The position numbers and the translations under genes are program-made. 64,000 nucleotides of DNA from Tetrapyrgos nigripes (Eukaryota; Basidiomycota; Agaricomycetes; Agaricales; Campanellaceae): contig JAACJM010000094.1 of assembly GCA_013368315.1 (NCBI GenBank), positions 124,001 to 188,000 of the forward strand. The letters run 5' to 3'. Shown in pieces: positions 1-11,886 of this stretch; the stretch's first letter is position 1; every line of letters starts with the position of its first letter. Below the pieces are notes generated by a model. That model ran no database searches. It worked only from the letters and a program-made list of their open reading frames with translations, and had not been told where the DNA came from.

Positions 1-452
1 CTGATCAGCGAATCGTTCTGGGGAGAAAGGATCGACATGATTTGCTGGTAAAGGACACTGAAAGATTTCGGCGTTGATCCAAGGTTCATTCATCACCATG
101 AACTTCGCTCCAAGATGGGAAATTTGTGTAATGAAAGGGGCTACACCAGGATCAACAGGAGCTTCGCGTTTTTCGGCCTTGTTTACGCTTGGATGTTTTG
201 GCTTTGAGTACGCTGATGGCAAGCTGGAGCTGAGGAATCTTCTCACGGAGAGCCTGATTCTGCAAATGGGCTTCTTGAAGCCGCTGAAAAACTCGTCAGA
301 AATACACTTGATGCGAGAAATTATATGTAACGACGACGCACCTGGTAGACTAGAGCTGGATTACTCCCAGCAGGCGGAACAACAATTTCCAGAAGATTAC
401 TGATCTCCTCGCCAACCTCACCAAATTCACCAAGATCGTCACTGTCGGACAT
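1..452 (-). CDS. hypothetical protein, 5' part, runs off the window edge
   Basis: An ATG at 452 opens an acidic N-terminus (MSDSDDLGEFGEVGEE). Exon 1 ends at 342 after 37 codons. A 58-nt GT-AG intron (341-284) follows, then exon 2 with a Gln/Leu/Lys-rich, coiled-coil-like segment. That frame reaches a TGA near 190. A neighbouring frame then gives a convincing protein stretch (ISHLGAKFMVMNEPWINAE, ending PFSPERFADQ) to position 1. This means a frameshift or an unseen small intron between about 240 and 190. From memory it resembles a repetitive agaricomycete family of unknown function, often found among transposons, with a coiled coil followed by a conserved 'NEPW..' region. The function is not known. 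The gene is truncated by the window edge and may be a pseudogene. Confidence 0.4.
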
Positions 453-705
453 GTTACAGGTGTCGAGATGGGAGTGCAAGAGTGAGCGTAAGAGGCTGCG
501 TTCAAAGCAGGTGTTGACTTATGTACTTATGTGTCAAAAAACTGACTCCACTCGAGGCAGCGTTTTGCATCAGAGTTCTGGATCCTATTATGTCAAAAAT
601 TGTGAAAGATTAACCTTTCCTCAAGGCAGCATCGCGTCGGACTTCTCGCATCATTTTCTTTGAACTTTCTACAAATGGTAAGTAATAAATGTTTTACATC
701 ATGAA

Positions 706-3700
706 TCATGATACCTCCGTAAAACCCGGGTATAGCCTCTTCATTCTAAGAAACAAATCTCCATCAAGAACATCCATCACAAACCTATCTGCTGAACCAG
801 AAGAATCATCAACGGCTGGAGCAAGAATTCCTCGAACAATTGATTGTATCGGAATGAATTCTGTACTGGCCTCTTTTCTGATTCGCAGGAGACCCAACCT
901 TCTATTGCTAGCAATCCGGTTACGTACCACCTTGTATGGCTGGACAAGTGCAACGGGATATGTGCCGTCTCCAATCCGGCAAGTGAACAGATAAAGAAGT
1001 TGCGCAAAGACAAATTCATCTTCTGTGGCGTGGAAAAGGACAAAATGAAATCGAGGTTTTCCATAAAAGCTGGGGTTGCACCGGAGCCGATTGACCTCTG
1101 GGCGCCAGGTTTCTAGAGATTGAAAGTATGTTTTGAGATACTGATACGGTGATATCTATTGTTATAATACTTGACAATTAGTAGTACTTAAATCAAGCAA
1201 GAAATGTCACATACCAAGTCAGAGGCCTTGAATTTGATAGCCTTGTTTCCAGGAAGTGGGATACCATGTGCAGGGAGATATCCAGATATAAACTCTCCAA
1301 GGCGAATACGGAATCTCAGAAATGAAGAATCAGATTTGTGATGATTCTCCAGATCCTGGAATGCCAAGCCCTTCTGATTGCCTCCAAGATAAAAATTCTC
1401 CTTTATTATGCCGCCCTGATCCAGCTTGTCTTCTTCAGATTTATTTGAGTAATCGTCAATATCATTGAGTGTTGAGCGAATAGTGACTGAGACCATAAAC
1501 TGGTGCTGGATTCGTGTAATCTGCAGCATATGGTTAAAATGGTTAGAAGATCTGCATAGTCAGATATTTACCTGATCTGCAACATTTTTAAAATTAGTCC
1601 TCTCATGGTAGATTTTGCGCAAAGGACCATGCATCTTCTCATTGATTTTTGTGCCAAAAACACGTGAGACTCCCTTCCCAAGGATGTCATCAAACCAATG
1701 GGTATGGTAGTGCATTTTGATGAAATTCCAGGATTTCTTGGCTACCTCATCATTCTCTGATCTTGCACTCATACGCTCATACATCTGTAGACAAATTATA
1801 CAGAGCATCCAAAATAACACTAACGAACTCACTGATATCATCTCAGAAAATTTTAGTACAGCCTTCCTGCCCTCTGAAATGGTGCTTTCTGTCTGGAGAT
1901 CAAGAGAACCATACATATTTATGTTCAGGTAAGCTCTCAGACATCTCAAGAGCTGGAATGCAGCAGTGGATTCAAAAACATCATGTGCAGCATATAAAAA
2001 AATCTGGTACAAAATATCGATATTCAAGAGTGTTTGCAATGGATGTGCATGGAAGTCTGACCTTTGATATGTCTCTATGCTTTGAGCCATCGTTGAATGA
2101 GATATTGGTGACTGCCTTGAAGTGATTCAATGTGCTCCAAGAAGGCATGTTAGAGAATCTTGAGATTTGAATACAGTGAGAATCAAAAACAAAAAAAGGA
2201 TTAAGCTGACCTTGAATCAATTTTGACAGCTGCAGCTCTTGCACCCTGGCCAGCTATCTCATCCAAATGCCTCTTGAACTGAGCAAATAAATGGTCATCC
2301 CAAGTACCCCCACTGCCAAAATGGAGTTCATCAAAAGAGGAAGCCATATATGGATCCATGAAGTTGACATCAAGAAACACATTCTAAAATCACAGTTACC
2401 AAAGGAATTCCACAGTATATGATGCAACTTACAGCCACAGGCCTAAGTCCAAACTCTTTTGTGAGATTATCCTTTTCAGTATTTGTCTTGCTAGCAAAAA
2501 CTTTAGTCATGAGAAGACGTGTTTCTTGAACATCTCGTGCTGGAAACAGCTTCGAGAGGTCTGAAAGCTCATGACTAGGCACCAGGCATTTTGGACAAGG
2601 ACATAATCCACCTAAGCCTCGAATCAAAGCCATAACACATCTGTAAGCATAATAAAACATCAATAAAAAAATATAACCATGTTTTTGAAGACCTACTGCT
2701 CCTCATAATCAGAAGATAATATGTATGGAATTGGGAACAAGCACCTAGCGTGATTATCACCACATTTCAAGAAGCAGCCAGTTTCTGAATGAGGAATAAT
2801 AGATTCCAAAATCTTGCGGACAGAGGCATGCCATACTGCATTCTTGAAATTCACAAAGCCTGTTTTTCCAGTCTCAGCAGTGTCTTCATCAACCTATGGA
2901 TTATGATGTTAGTGGTCACAACATATAATTTAAAACTTAGATATGCTTGCAATTGGAAGCCAGCCTACAAGTCTACCACCACCTAACCCTGTTCCATTTC
3001 GAATGTCAGATGGCAGATTAGCACATCGTGCAATCACTGGGTAGCCCTTCTGTGTACCAAAAGACGATAGCTTATTTTTATCAGCATAAAGAATGATAAA
3101 AAATGGTTTTGCAGTTTTGGGAAGTTCATGCTGTAATAATTATCAATAACCAGGAAGCAAGATTGTGGGATATAAATTATATGTAAAGGTCTGACCTGAA
3201 TGCGCCACCAGGAGTCAGCAGTCCAAGGTTCCTCAATAAATCGCTCCCACTTCTGACCATCAAACTTGGAGAGAATGCGAGCATCCCAATTGAGATATGG
3301 TGCCAATTTCTGACTTGTGGCAATCTCCTCTACCCATTCCGATAGTGGCCGAAAATGTACATCAAAAGTCTTGGGCTCCCCTTTGTACTCAACTTTGATA
3401 GGTGCCTTCTGAAACTATTCTGATATTGAGATACTTCTGATAAATTATGCAGTTAATGTACTTACCTGCAGAGTTTTTATAGCAGCAAGATCCCATAATT
3501 TCTGCATTTCAGATGCAGATTCAATTGTAAACAAATCATCTGGATCAGGCTTATCTCGACAGCGGCTGAGGAGCTTTATAAGGTCCTCAGTGAGACTTGA
3601 GGAGAGGCCTGCATGTAATGCAAATTCTGCAATCTCAAAGTCAAGTCTTGATCGAAAGGGTTTCCAAGGAGTAAAGTCAGTTGGAGGCCATGGATCAGAT

Positions 3701-4402
3701 GCTTGTCCAAATCCAAAATCATCAAACCTCTGGATTGTCTGATCTTGCCCACTATTAGGATGAAATTCTGTCTTGATATCATCCTTGAGCACTCCTGCAT
3801 GGGCTTGTTCAGGAGGCTCAAGGACTGGATCATCCAAGCTATCTACAATGATGTTGAACATAATATGGCCTTCAGATAATATATATTATGGACTTACTGA
3901 AGATAGCAGCCTGAAAGTCCTCAAACTCCCTATCTTCAAACTCTCTATCCTCGGGTTCTATTGACATCTCAGGAATTACCACTTAGATCTACTACAGTAA
4001 TAGTATTGACTTACCCCTAATGTTGCTGGGCAAACCAAATTCTTGGGTTCTCCTATGAGATATGGCAGTATTTGCTGGCCCTACTGATCCCTAAATACTG
4101 TGAAAGTGACAGGGTTACATAGGACATGCCTGGATTAGGGAATGCAAGATAATCTGGGTCTGGAAAATTGGGATTTTGATCATTATACGGATATTATATG
4201 AATAATTGATAGGCTTGTCTTACTCACCATTCATGTGCGTAGCATGATACTTCTCTGTAGCAGCTTTATCCTGGTCTTCTCTCATGCATCCCCGCTCATG
4301 CCGGGTGACTCCCTTCGGATGAAAGAAATCAAAGCAAACATTGCATTGCACCAGGCCGTCTTCATTGACCTTGCATTGTATTTTATTTGGTTTTGGAGGC
4401 AT
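706..4402 (-). CDS. Plavaka-type transposase, multi-exon
   Basis: This is a DNA-transposon transposase of the fungal Plavaka group, relatives of the CACTA/EnSpm elements. The start is the ATG at 4402 (MPPKPNKIQC), followed by a C2H2-like finger (CNVC...RHERGC) that is usual at Plavaka N-termini. Exons then give the family hallmarks in order: EFHPNSGQ...FDDFGFGQ with WKPFRSRLDFEIAEFALHAG (about 3600-3760); APYLNWDAR...WERFIEEPWTADSWW (3200-3300); LYADKNKLSSFGTQKGYPVI and GGRLVGWLPI (about 2950-3080); CPKCLVPSHELSDL (2580); MYERMSARSENDEVAKKSWNF (1750); and a C-terminal region TWRPEVNRLRCNPSFYGKPR...FTCRIGDGTYPVALVQPY ending FVMDVLDGDLFLRMKRL with a stop at 706. Short introns separate exons, for example about 50 nt near 1785-1834. 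No clear nonsense codon was found, so it may be intact. Exact splice sites were not all resolved. Terminal inverted repeats of the element were not identified. Confidence 0.8.
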
Positions 4403-4839
4403 AAGGTAGGAAATAATCGACAAAGAGTATGTATCTCGGCTGTATGGGTAGTGATGGGAGGGAACAGGTACTTCACCGAAGAGCGAAGGCTTTTCTGTTG
4501 ATCAGAGGATGATGCCGGCGATGCCCATGAGGCAATTATAACGGCGTCTATATTTGGTTCATGCCGGTTATAATGACATCATGATGCCGAACTAATTATA
4601 ATGCCGAAATGAAAGTTCCGACATACCCGTACCGTATGCACAGTTGAAAGAAGAAATACGGTACGGGTCCGGATATTCCGTAAAAATACGACCGTGACCG
4701 TATACGGACGGTTCCGAGCACTATTGGCAGAACCCTATGATTGGCAGATCCGTGAAGCCCGAGTCCTATATGCCCGAGTGTAGACGTCGTACGTTTTTCC
4801 ATTGGGAAAATCATCAGGGGAAATTTAGTCTCTCGGAAT
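4403..4839. other. intergenic, with a 12-bp-arm foldback
   Basis: No gene is supported. A hairpin (arms 4625-4636 and 4657-4668, ACCCGTACCGTA, 20-nt loop) is followed by CGG/CCG-rich repeats up to about 4720 (CCGTGACCGTATACGG...). This looks like the end of a small DNA element, but no partner end or TSD was found. Confidence 0.4.
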
Positions 4840-4875
4840 CAGACCCCTACATTAGAAGTGTTGTGTAGGGGTCTG
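4840..4875. repeat. perfect foldback, 12-bp arms
   Basis: CAGACCCCTACA (4840-4851) and its exact reverse complement (4864-4875) are separated by 12 nt. It lies immediately left of the TTA-flanked MITE and may be a target feature or a relic of another element. Confidence 0.6.
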
Positions 4876-4878
4876 TTA

Positions 4879-5087
4879 CACCTTGGGCGGCAATGCATAT
4901 TTGGAAAGATCTTTTGGGCAAACATAAATGATGAATTTATGCCCGGCACCAGAGCTACTCCATATGGCTGTTCGACCTCAAATTGGTCCCATATGGAGTA
5001 GGCCCGGGCGAGCAAAAATGGCACTGAAAAATCCGAAATTTAAGTTTGCACAGAGATCTTTGGAAATATGCGACGCCGCCCAAGGTG
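4879..5087. mobile_element. 209-bp MITE with TTA duplication (PIF/Harbinger-like)
   Basis: The ends CACCTTGGGCGGC...GCATATTT and the inverted GCCGCCCAAGGTG match over roughly 45 bp with a few mismatches, including AAAGATCT near the inner edge of each arm. Both sides carry TTA (4876-4878 and 5088-5090), the 3-bp duplication known for PIF/Harbinger elements. An inner inverted repeat (CTACTCCATATGG / CCATATGGAGTAG) makes most of the element foldable. There is no coding capacity. Confidence 0.65.
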
Positions 5088-5121
5088 TTAGTAACCTGAC
5101 GCGGCGTGCAACGTCAGGACC

Positions 5122-6083
5122 TGGTGCTGGGCACTCGCGGATCAGTTTCTGTGACGCTGACTAAGCGCCACGCGAGCATATTCCTGGCACCCCACGTCGA
5201 AATTGTCGTCTCGCCTCTTTCCACTCGATGTCTTGTACTATTTGCCTCATATTGTGTTTCAATTATCTACCAAGACTTGTATGTAGTAGGTACTAAGTAT
5301 GTAAATTTTGATTTAAGATGCCCAATTAAATAATTTTACTCCCACTCTATTCATCACCATCCATTTTCAGCTTTCTCAAGCAGCTGCTTCATCTCGTTTA
5401 GCCTTCTCTGCAGCCTCTCACTGTCCTCCTCCAACTGTGTGTTCGCTTTTTTGAGGTGAAGGTTTGCCTTGACGAGTTGTTTGTTCGTTGCTTTGGTGGG
5501 GGTCATTTCGTCATATTTTTCCTTTTCTGAGGCCGACCATCGATTTTTACGCGCCTTTGCTAGCTGACCGTCTTGACTGGGAGTCAAAAAAGGTTTTCTA
5601 CCGCGTACCATGAATGGAGAGGGGGTGGAGACGCGAAAAGAGCGCGACAGGAGCGACGCGTACAAGGATCATTGCTGCTTACATAACGCGTTTGGCGCGT
5701 TTCGGCCTCGAAATCACTTTTTGGATTTGACCTCCTGTTTCAAACAAACTATTGACCAATCTTTTTGCGCAGACATACTTTTTTTGCCGTCATCTTCATT
5801 TGCTCCAGAGGAATTGTTCGGATTTGAAGCTTTAAGTACTAAACCGCGTGTAAAAACAGTCATAATCCCCATAAGTCCAGATTTTCTTACAATTAAAAAA
5901 ATTCCTCTGATCAAAATGAAGATTAAGTAGTATACATTGGATTACAACGCGCACTTTTGAGGTGTGAGTAGTAGGTGGTCTAAACAATTCGGGAGCGCAA
6001 CAGCCCTCGGATATACAGTAGTGGAAGGTTTTGGTCAACATGTACAAACATTGCGCTCGGCTTACCGCAATTGCCCAGCACCA
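5122..6083. mobile_element. hAT-like non-autonomous element, family A, copy 1 (uninterrupted)
   Basis: Ends TGGTGCTGGGCA (5122-5133) and TGCCCAGCACCA (6072-6083) are perfect inverted repeats. CAGGACCT lies on both sides (5115-5122 and 6084-6091; the T is shared with the TIR), giving a 7-8 bp TSD typical of hAT elements. It contains the coiled-coil ORF at 5354-5611. A second copy lies at 46129 to about 54396, broken by a copia element and a hAT-type MITE. This copy is therefore the empty-site reference for both insertions. Confidence 0.8.
5354..5611 (-). CDS. small basic coiled-coil protein carried by family A element
   Basis: An 86-codon ORF starts at the ATG at 5611 (MVRGRKPFLTPSQDG). A basic segment (KARKNRWSASEKEKYDEM) is followed by a long amphipathic heptad-like helix rich in Lys, Gln, Leu and Glu (LVKANLHLKKANTQLEEDSE...LNEMKQLLEKAENGW). 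The second family copy retains the same sequence at 46316-46596 but has lost the frame, and its ATG coincides with the copia insertion site. Conservation of the helix suggests a formerly expressed protein. No catalytic domain is visible. A DNA-binding or dimerising accessory role is only a guess. Confidence 0.45.
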   Translation of the reverse strand: MVRGRKPFLTPSQDGQLAKARKNRWSASEKEKYDEMTPTKATNKQLVKANLHLKKANTQLEEDSERLQRRLNEMKQLLEKAENGW

Positions 6084-6313
6084 CAGGACCTGCTTATGTA
6101 AAATTAGTCACGTTATGAGCGACACGACCCAAGAGCCTTTGGACTTGTTTCCCTCTGAAAAACTCACCTGAACGTGTAGAATATCAAATCTATATCCCAG
6201 TAGAGGTCAAAATTGCGAAACCTTGTTAGAAACATCGTAAACTGAGAAGGTCAAGCGAATCTATTACCAATAGCCGGCTAACCGGCAAATCGACGCGGCT
6301 ACTACAGGACCAC

Positions 6314-6948
6314 CAAGGGGGTGGCGGCCAAAATTTTTTTTACATCCACTCATAAAAAATTTTTGTGGCCTACCCAGAGCCCCCCCTCCCTCCCCCTTCC
6401 ATATATAGTATATCAGCCAGATAAGATTAGATAAACTATAAGATAAGACAAGATAATGCTACCCATCCTCTACCGACTAGACCCTTCGTCTTTTGTGAGC
6501 CATTTCTTGACAAGAGTCGCACTTCCAATTGACGCCGCGCTCTGAAGGAATGTTCTTGTTGCCCACATGGCAATCTGGGTCTCGATGGAACTAAAAGATC
6601 GGACAGACAAGGACACTGTGGCTGTCCATTCGCTGGGTTCCTTTTTCTTTCTGGGCATGGCGATGAACGATGTGTAGAGAAGGCGGATTGTAGTAAGGTT
6701 GCAAAATCTTTGTTCCAGTACGCCAACTAGTTTGTATGTATAAGGTAGCTACGAACTTGTACTAGAAGACCCTCAGAACTTGCTTAAACTTTAACTGACG
6801 TTTATCCACCTCCGTTGACATTAATCAGCACCTCATAGGACGTTCCGAGACGCTCAGTCCGAGGTTGTCAAAAAAAAAATTTGGCCAGACCATAGACCCC
6901 CCTCCCCTCCCACCCCCTGTTCCGGATATTCGGTCCGCCACCCCCTTG
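6314..6948. mobile_element. 635-bp hAT-like non-autonomous element, family C
   Basis: Perfect 14-bp inverted ends CAAGGGGGTGGCGG are flanked by an exact 8-bp duplication AGGACCAC (6306-6313 and 6949-6956). The CAAGG terminus fits the hAT consensus YARNG. A/T runs followed by C-rich tracts lie inside both ends. A minus-strand frame at 6470-6658 (MPRKKKEPSEWTATVSLS...) is present, but there is no evidence that it is a gene. A related left end is at 27823. Confidence 0.8.
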
Positions 6949-6956
6949 AGGACCAC

Positions 6957-7478
6957 ACTACAGCGACAGGTTTTGCCCTAGGTCTGGGCTTTTTTCAACT
7001 CGGATTCCAAGCCATTATCAACTCTATGCTATTAAGAACAAAACTAGCATTAGAGCAGGGCTATACGACCTATAAGTATGAAAGAAGGTAGATTTCAAAC
7101 TCCGATGTTTTACGTAATCGGCCCTGACGTTGAACGGGGTCGCGTTTACTCTCAGACTAGGGGAAATTTGAGTTGCAACCAACGGCTATGTGTAGTTGTC
7201 GCCGTAGGGAATATGGTAGCTAAGTGGTTGGTAGGTGGACGAAGTCGGTGCAGCACGCAAACCCTAACCCCAACGTCAATCTTCGTCATCATCCACAACA
7301 ATGACGATGACGTCCTCCCTAATGCTCTGCCAAAAACAAGTCGTCCGGTGCTTCAAAACACGCGGGAAATAGGGAGACCGTCTCACAAGCGCAGCTGGGC
7401 CTTGCTTCGTTACATTTACTGAGGAAAGATGCCACTGCTTCGCATGGCAAGTTACGAGAGGGTTGCAGCGTTAGCCAT
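6957..7478. other. no recognisable feature
   Basis: Short open frames exist but show no family resemblance, no intron structure and no repeat ends. I see nothing supportable here. Confidence 0.4.
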
Positions 7479-8215
7479 ATTCCCGCTACCGTCTAGGTAG
7501 TGGGTCTTGGGTGCCAATAAAAAACCCGTTGTTTGCAAGCCGCTGATAAATCTTTGCCGTGATCCCATGGTTCTCGCCGACCCCCCCAAAAAAAACCGGC
7601 TGCTAGCAAGCCGCTGATAAGTCTTTGCCGCGATCCCACGCTTCTCGCCAACCCCTCATAGGAGCTTGCCGTTTACTTCTTGTGACTGGGTTCTCTGCAG
7701 AGTTTGATTGGTCAGGCCTTGACCTTCGCAACAGCCGTTGACTTTGCAACAATGTTGATACTTCCCTCCCTCAGTTCAGCTATCACTTGGCCAACAGTCT
7801 TTTCTTCACAGCTTCACAGCTAACACATCAGTATTTTGACAACTTACTGGTTTTGACTGGTTTTGGCCGGTACCCCAGCTAACCATTTACCAGTGAACCA
7901 ACTGAAATTTTTTCTGACCAGTGAAATGTCTGCGATGAGTATGGTAAGTGAGAATGACATTGTGAATAGTGCCCAATTTGTCTTGGCATCACTTAATACA
8001 TCACTGGCATTGTCCGTGATGTTGATCAACGACCGGTAATAATTGCCGTCGTTGTCAGGGATGATGATTGGGACCTATCTGATGCTCCCGACGCATTGAA
8101 CCTGGACTTGTCAAAAATGTTCCCCATACATCCTGGACTATCTATTAAGCTTATGGTAGCTATATTAATAACTGGTGAAGGGCCAGCCCCTTCATGGTGG
8201 CAGAGCCTGCTACTA

Positions 8216-8426
8216 CTGTCCCATTTCGTTCAATTCGCGAGTCACGCGTCACGTACCCCCCAAAATTCGCGAAAAAAATCGGCCGTCACGCATCACAAAA
8301 AGCCATTCGCGAAATTTCGCGGAAAAAAGCTCGAGTCACTGCTCACGCCGCAGTTTTCGCGGTCAAAAAATTCGCGAGGGCATGTCACGGTCACAATGCC
8401 CTCGCGAATTGAACGAAATGGGACAG
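8216..8426. mobile_element. 211-bp mariner-type MITE with perfect 26-bp TIRs
   Basis: CTGTCCCATTTCGTTCAATT plus CGCGAG at the left end is repeated exactly in inverse at the right end. TA lies on both sides (8214-8215 and 8427-8428), the Tc1/mariner target duplication. The interior is rich in TTCGCG and TCACG motifs. It is non-coding. Confidence 0.85.
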
Positions 8427-8428
8427 TA

Positions 8429-8650
8429 CAGTTGTGGACAATCAAAGTCAGTAAAGTCTCTAGCGCTTGATATTGAGTTTTTGGGGGTATAATTTTGACA
8501 GATTTGTACTCAGAATGTCAGAATAGATCGAAAAATGGTCTTCCAAAGTTTTTCTCATGACCCATTTTGGTACTTTTCATCCCCCCTAGAGGTCGGCTGG
8601 CCTGGGAAAAACTCAACCAAAAGTTTACCAACTTTGATTGTCCACGACTG
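8429..8650. mobile_element. 222-bp mariner-type MITE abutting the previous one
   Basis: The left end CAGTTGTGGACAATCAAAGT and the inverted right end (CAGTCGTGGACAATCAAAGT) differ at one base. Flanking TA dinucleotides are 8427-8428 and 8651-8652. The left TA is the same one that ends the 8216-8426 element, so one element landed in the other's target duplication. The end sequence (GTGGACAAT) is reminiscent of the outer TIR of the Tc1 element at 38758. Confidence 0.8.
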
Positions 8651-10185
8651 TACATGCCGGTATCCTCAACCTCAACCCTTTGCATATACTTACCACCTGC
8701 CGACAGAGCATACCTATAGATGATAATTTACCTGACCCATTTCACAAGTAGTAGCAATACTCCAGCAATTACCATACATCATTCAATTCATCTGTTCCAC
8801 TGGCATCTAGAGATAAATATGTAGTGCATTATTGTTCAACACTGCAACCAAGCCAAATTTCTCTGAAGCTTATCATAGCTCCTCCCTCAGCCATTTCAAC
8901 CTCAGTTATTGTCCTTCACTATCAGTGCTCACCTCCACTTCCAGTTTTACTGATCCTAAGCCAAGTGTAGCCACCAGACATTCCAGCACCACGAACCAGA
9001 ATTTGGGAACCCGACTTCCATATCCTTCTTTGAAATCCCACTGTAGAGGACTGAACCTAGCCTCATGTGTTCCCTAGCTGAAAACCAGCAGGTAACCTAG
9101 GGTCATAGCCATAACCAAGGACTTGAATGGTGCTGATTGATATACAATGAGAGAAGACATGAAGTGGGGAAGAAAGACAATATGCACCAACAGAGGACAT
9201 CCTATTTATGGCTGGGTGATCACAATGTAAACTGTTCCATCATTGTCCTATCAGAAAAAATGTATTGTCCCTGACTGTCAAAATCTGTGTGTCACTGCAG
9301 CACTCAGGAGTAAAAGTGACAGGATGGATATATCTTTGTTTCGAAGACTCTGGATGCTTCAGAACCTTATGAGGAGAGTTCTGCTATGACCAAATGTATG
9401 CAGGAAAACAGTGCTGTCTACATAGATCCAATGCCAGATATGTGCTCTATTCATAGGAGTGTACAGTTAACAAAGAAAGTGGCATGTGCCATGACTGCCA
9501 GTACCCTACAATCAGTCTCCATGGAAAAACCTGTCATGGCAAGAAGGTGGTGAGGCTTTAGGAGGGAACAGCGTGAATGTGGCAGGAATTTGTCAGCAGC
9601 TTGCAAACAGCCAGTTTTTTATTGGCACCCAAGACCCACTACCTAAATGGTAGCAGGAATCGTTCAAATCATGTAGTACTTAGTTATAAATCTGACCTAC
9701 TGAACCAGTAAGAACCAGTAACCAGTATGTTGTCAAAACACTGATGCACCCTTCCTTCACATTGTAGATTTGCCTTTTATCCCTCTGTTTTAACTCTCCT
9801 GAGTGTCTCGAGGATACACATGCTATTGACACTCAGGGACACAAAGCTTTGACAGCTTATTAAATCTGTCAATCATGAAACAGGTTACATTTCAGTCAAG
9901 TTTCAGTCAGCATCCTATAAATTGTAGTCAGCAGTTTTGCTGTTATACAGTCATGTACCGGTCCTTGAGACACAAATTTGAGTTCTGTCTCTAGTACTCG
10001 ATACATGGCAAATATACGAAATCTTTTTTTCGCAGCTACATTAGCATACCTTAAAGTATCTTGTAAGCTACAATAAGTAGTATCTAATAGTAGTGGATGT
10101 AGCAGAGGAATTTTTTCTTCGAGAAAGTCCAAATGTCACGCTTTCAGGTTCCTTGAGACACTGTGACAATGTTAAGTAAGCAACC

Positions 10186-11371
10186 TCAATCCTCATCCAT
10201 TTCACTGTCCTCATTCCTCTCATTGTTGCCTTCGCCGCCTTCAGCCCCTTCCTCATCTCCATCAACAGTCTGGGATGCTTTCCTGTTTGTCCCAAACCAC
10301 TGGACCAACAAATCTTTCTTGCTAATGTGCGTTGGTTTCCAAGGCCAATCCTTCTTCTTTACACCATTTTCCTTCAATTTCCGACACTCTTCGTTCCACT
10401 CATCAACTGCCCTTTGATGTCCCTCCATTATACTCTTCCACTCTGCCTCAAAGGCTGCCTTCTTTATCTTCATATCCTCCTTATTCTTGGCTCTTTCCTC
10501 CTTTGCTTTAGCCTCTTGTTCTTGTTCTTCCTGCTTCTTCCTTTTGAACTCCAAGATACTCTCATCTGACCAGATGCGAGCATAACCTTCACCAGGACCC
10601 AGAAGTGAGATGTTATCTTTTTCTTTTTTATCTTTCTTCCTCTCTTCCTGTGCAACGATGACCCTCTTCATCTTAACTAATGTCAAATCCTGTAGCACTG
10701 CCTGTGCTGCCCAAGCCTCCTCATTCTCTCGGTGGACTTCAATAAGAGATTTGGCATTTGACAGAGCACCGGTGAGTCTGAAAATTTGCCTTCCCATAGA
10801 TTCCTTCCCGATGTACTGACTAGGATCAGAAGACATGCCAATAAGGTCCCAGTCTGGTTCTTCCATAGTGGCCAGTTCTTTTTCGAGCAATGCTGGAAGG
10901 GAAATACTTGAGCTGTAGGGGTCTTTGGATGTCAAGAATGAAGCCGATGTGGTGGCTGAAAGGTTTGATGTCAGGATACACATTCGCTTTGATGGTGTTT
11001 CAGGGGAGGATGGTGGCTCTCTAGGGCGTCGTAGGGGGCTGGATATTGGTGGGGAGCTGTGTGCTGAGGTGGAAGGGGTTGCAGGGCATGCAGCAAGGGA
11101 AGGATCCAGCTCGAATGATGAAGGTTCATAGGTGCGAAAACTTTTTACAATAGCCTTGACTGGGCTTGTCTGTGTCAAAGCGAACAAGCTGTTGACTGAC
11201 TTCGCTTCTGCAGGCTGCATCTGCTCCTTCGTTATGACCGATGGATCAAATGGGTGGAGACCTGTTGCCTTCCATGCCACGAGAATGGTGTCATTGTTGA
11301 TGGAATCCAGGAATGCTTTTCCGAAAACCCCTGTGAAGTCTGCCTTCCCAACTGGTTCCTGATGCAGCTCC
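10186..11371 (-). pseudogene. pogo-like transposase, C-terminal part (downstream of gypsy insertion)
   Basis: The frame resumes exactly at the 5-bp target duplication (GAGGAG|CTGCATCAGGAACCA). It continues with GKADFTGVFGKAFLDSINND, then VAWKATGLHPFDPSVITKEQ, the conserved 'GLHPFDP' end of the DDE region in fungal pogo-like proteins. A Ser/Pro-rich linker follows, then a strongly charged Lys/Glu helix (about 10480-10680) and an acidic tail ending EDSEMDED. No stop occurs within this part. Joined to 16264-17367 it would make a protein of roughly 760 residues, long for the family because of this C-terminal extension. The retroelement in the middle and one upstream nonsense codon make it non-functional. 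Confidence 0.8.
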
Positions 11372-11884
11372 TGTCATGAATTGCCCCTGCCTATTCATTT
11401 CATTTCTATTCTTTTCCCTTTTTACCACTCATTTCCCACTCTATTTACTTTTAACCCCATAAACATCAATCGTTTCCCATCATCGTCTATAGTTACCATC
11501 TTCCCAGATCTATGACTCACATACTTATCTCCTCCGCTTTCTATCTCCACGGACGTTCCCACTGTCAATCATTCTTTGTGATCCAGTACCTTCATCTATC
11601 CATATTTAACTTACTATTCTCTCATCCTTGACATCTCCACATGGTACCGTTTTATTATTACCTACTTCTTCCCATCTGTTCACACATTACTTATATACCT
11701 GCTATCCTTGTAACCTACTCCTTAGTTCGTTCACTTTGTCTCTGCTCTGTACTATTACTACGCAGTGTAGAGCCTAGTCTGCTTACTATTCCATCTCTCT
11801 CTCTCTCTCAATCTATCTCCTTGTAACCGGTCTTCTCGTATTGTGTGACTTGGGTGGTTATTGAGTGTATCGACAACCTTGACA
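11372..11884 (+). repeat. 5' LTR of gypsy element
   Basis: 513 bp, TG...CA. TATATA is at 11692-11697, and AGTTCGTTCA begins 32 nt after the TATA start, where transcription would be expected to begin. The same TATA-to-AGTTCGTTCA arrangement is kept in the diverged solo LTR at 18153-18656. Confidence 0.9.
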
Positions 11885-11886
11885 CT

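Larger units (their letters stand above)
7479..9660. mobile_element. 2.2-kb long-TIR element (family B), host of two MITEs
   Basis: ATTCCCGCTACC..TAGGTAGTGGG...TGGGTGCCAATAAAAAAC at the left end (7479-7556) matches the inverted right end (about 9578-9660) over some 80 bp. The left arm carries an imperfect tandem duplication (about 7530-7590 and 7598-7660, sharing GCAAGCCGCTGATAA and TTGCCG.GATCCCA). The interior encodes no recognisable protein and contains mariner-type MITEs at 8216-8426 and 8429-8650. No convincing TSD was found. A partial third end is at 19320-19475. The superfamily is unassigned. Confidence 0.65.
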
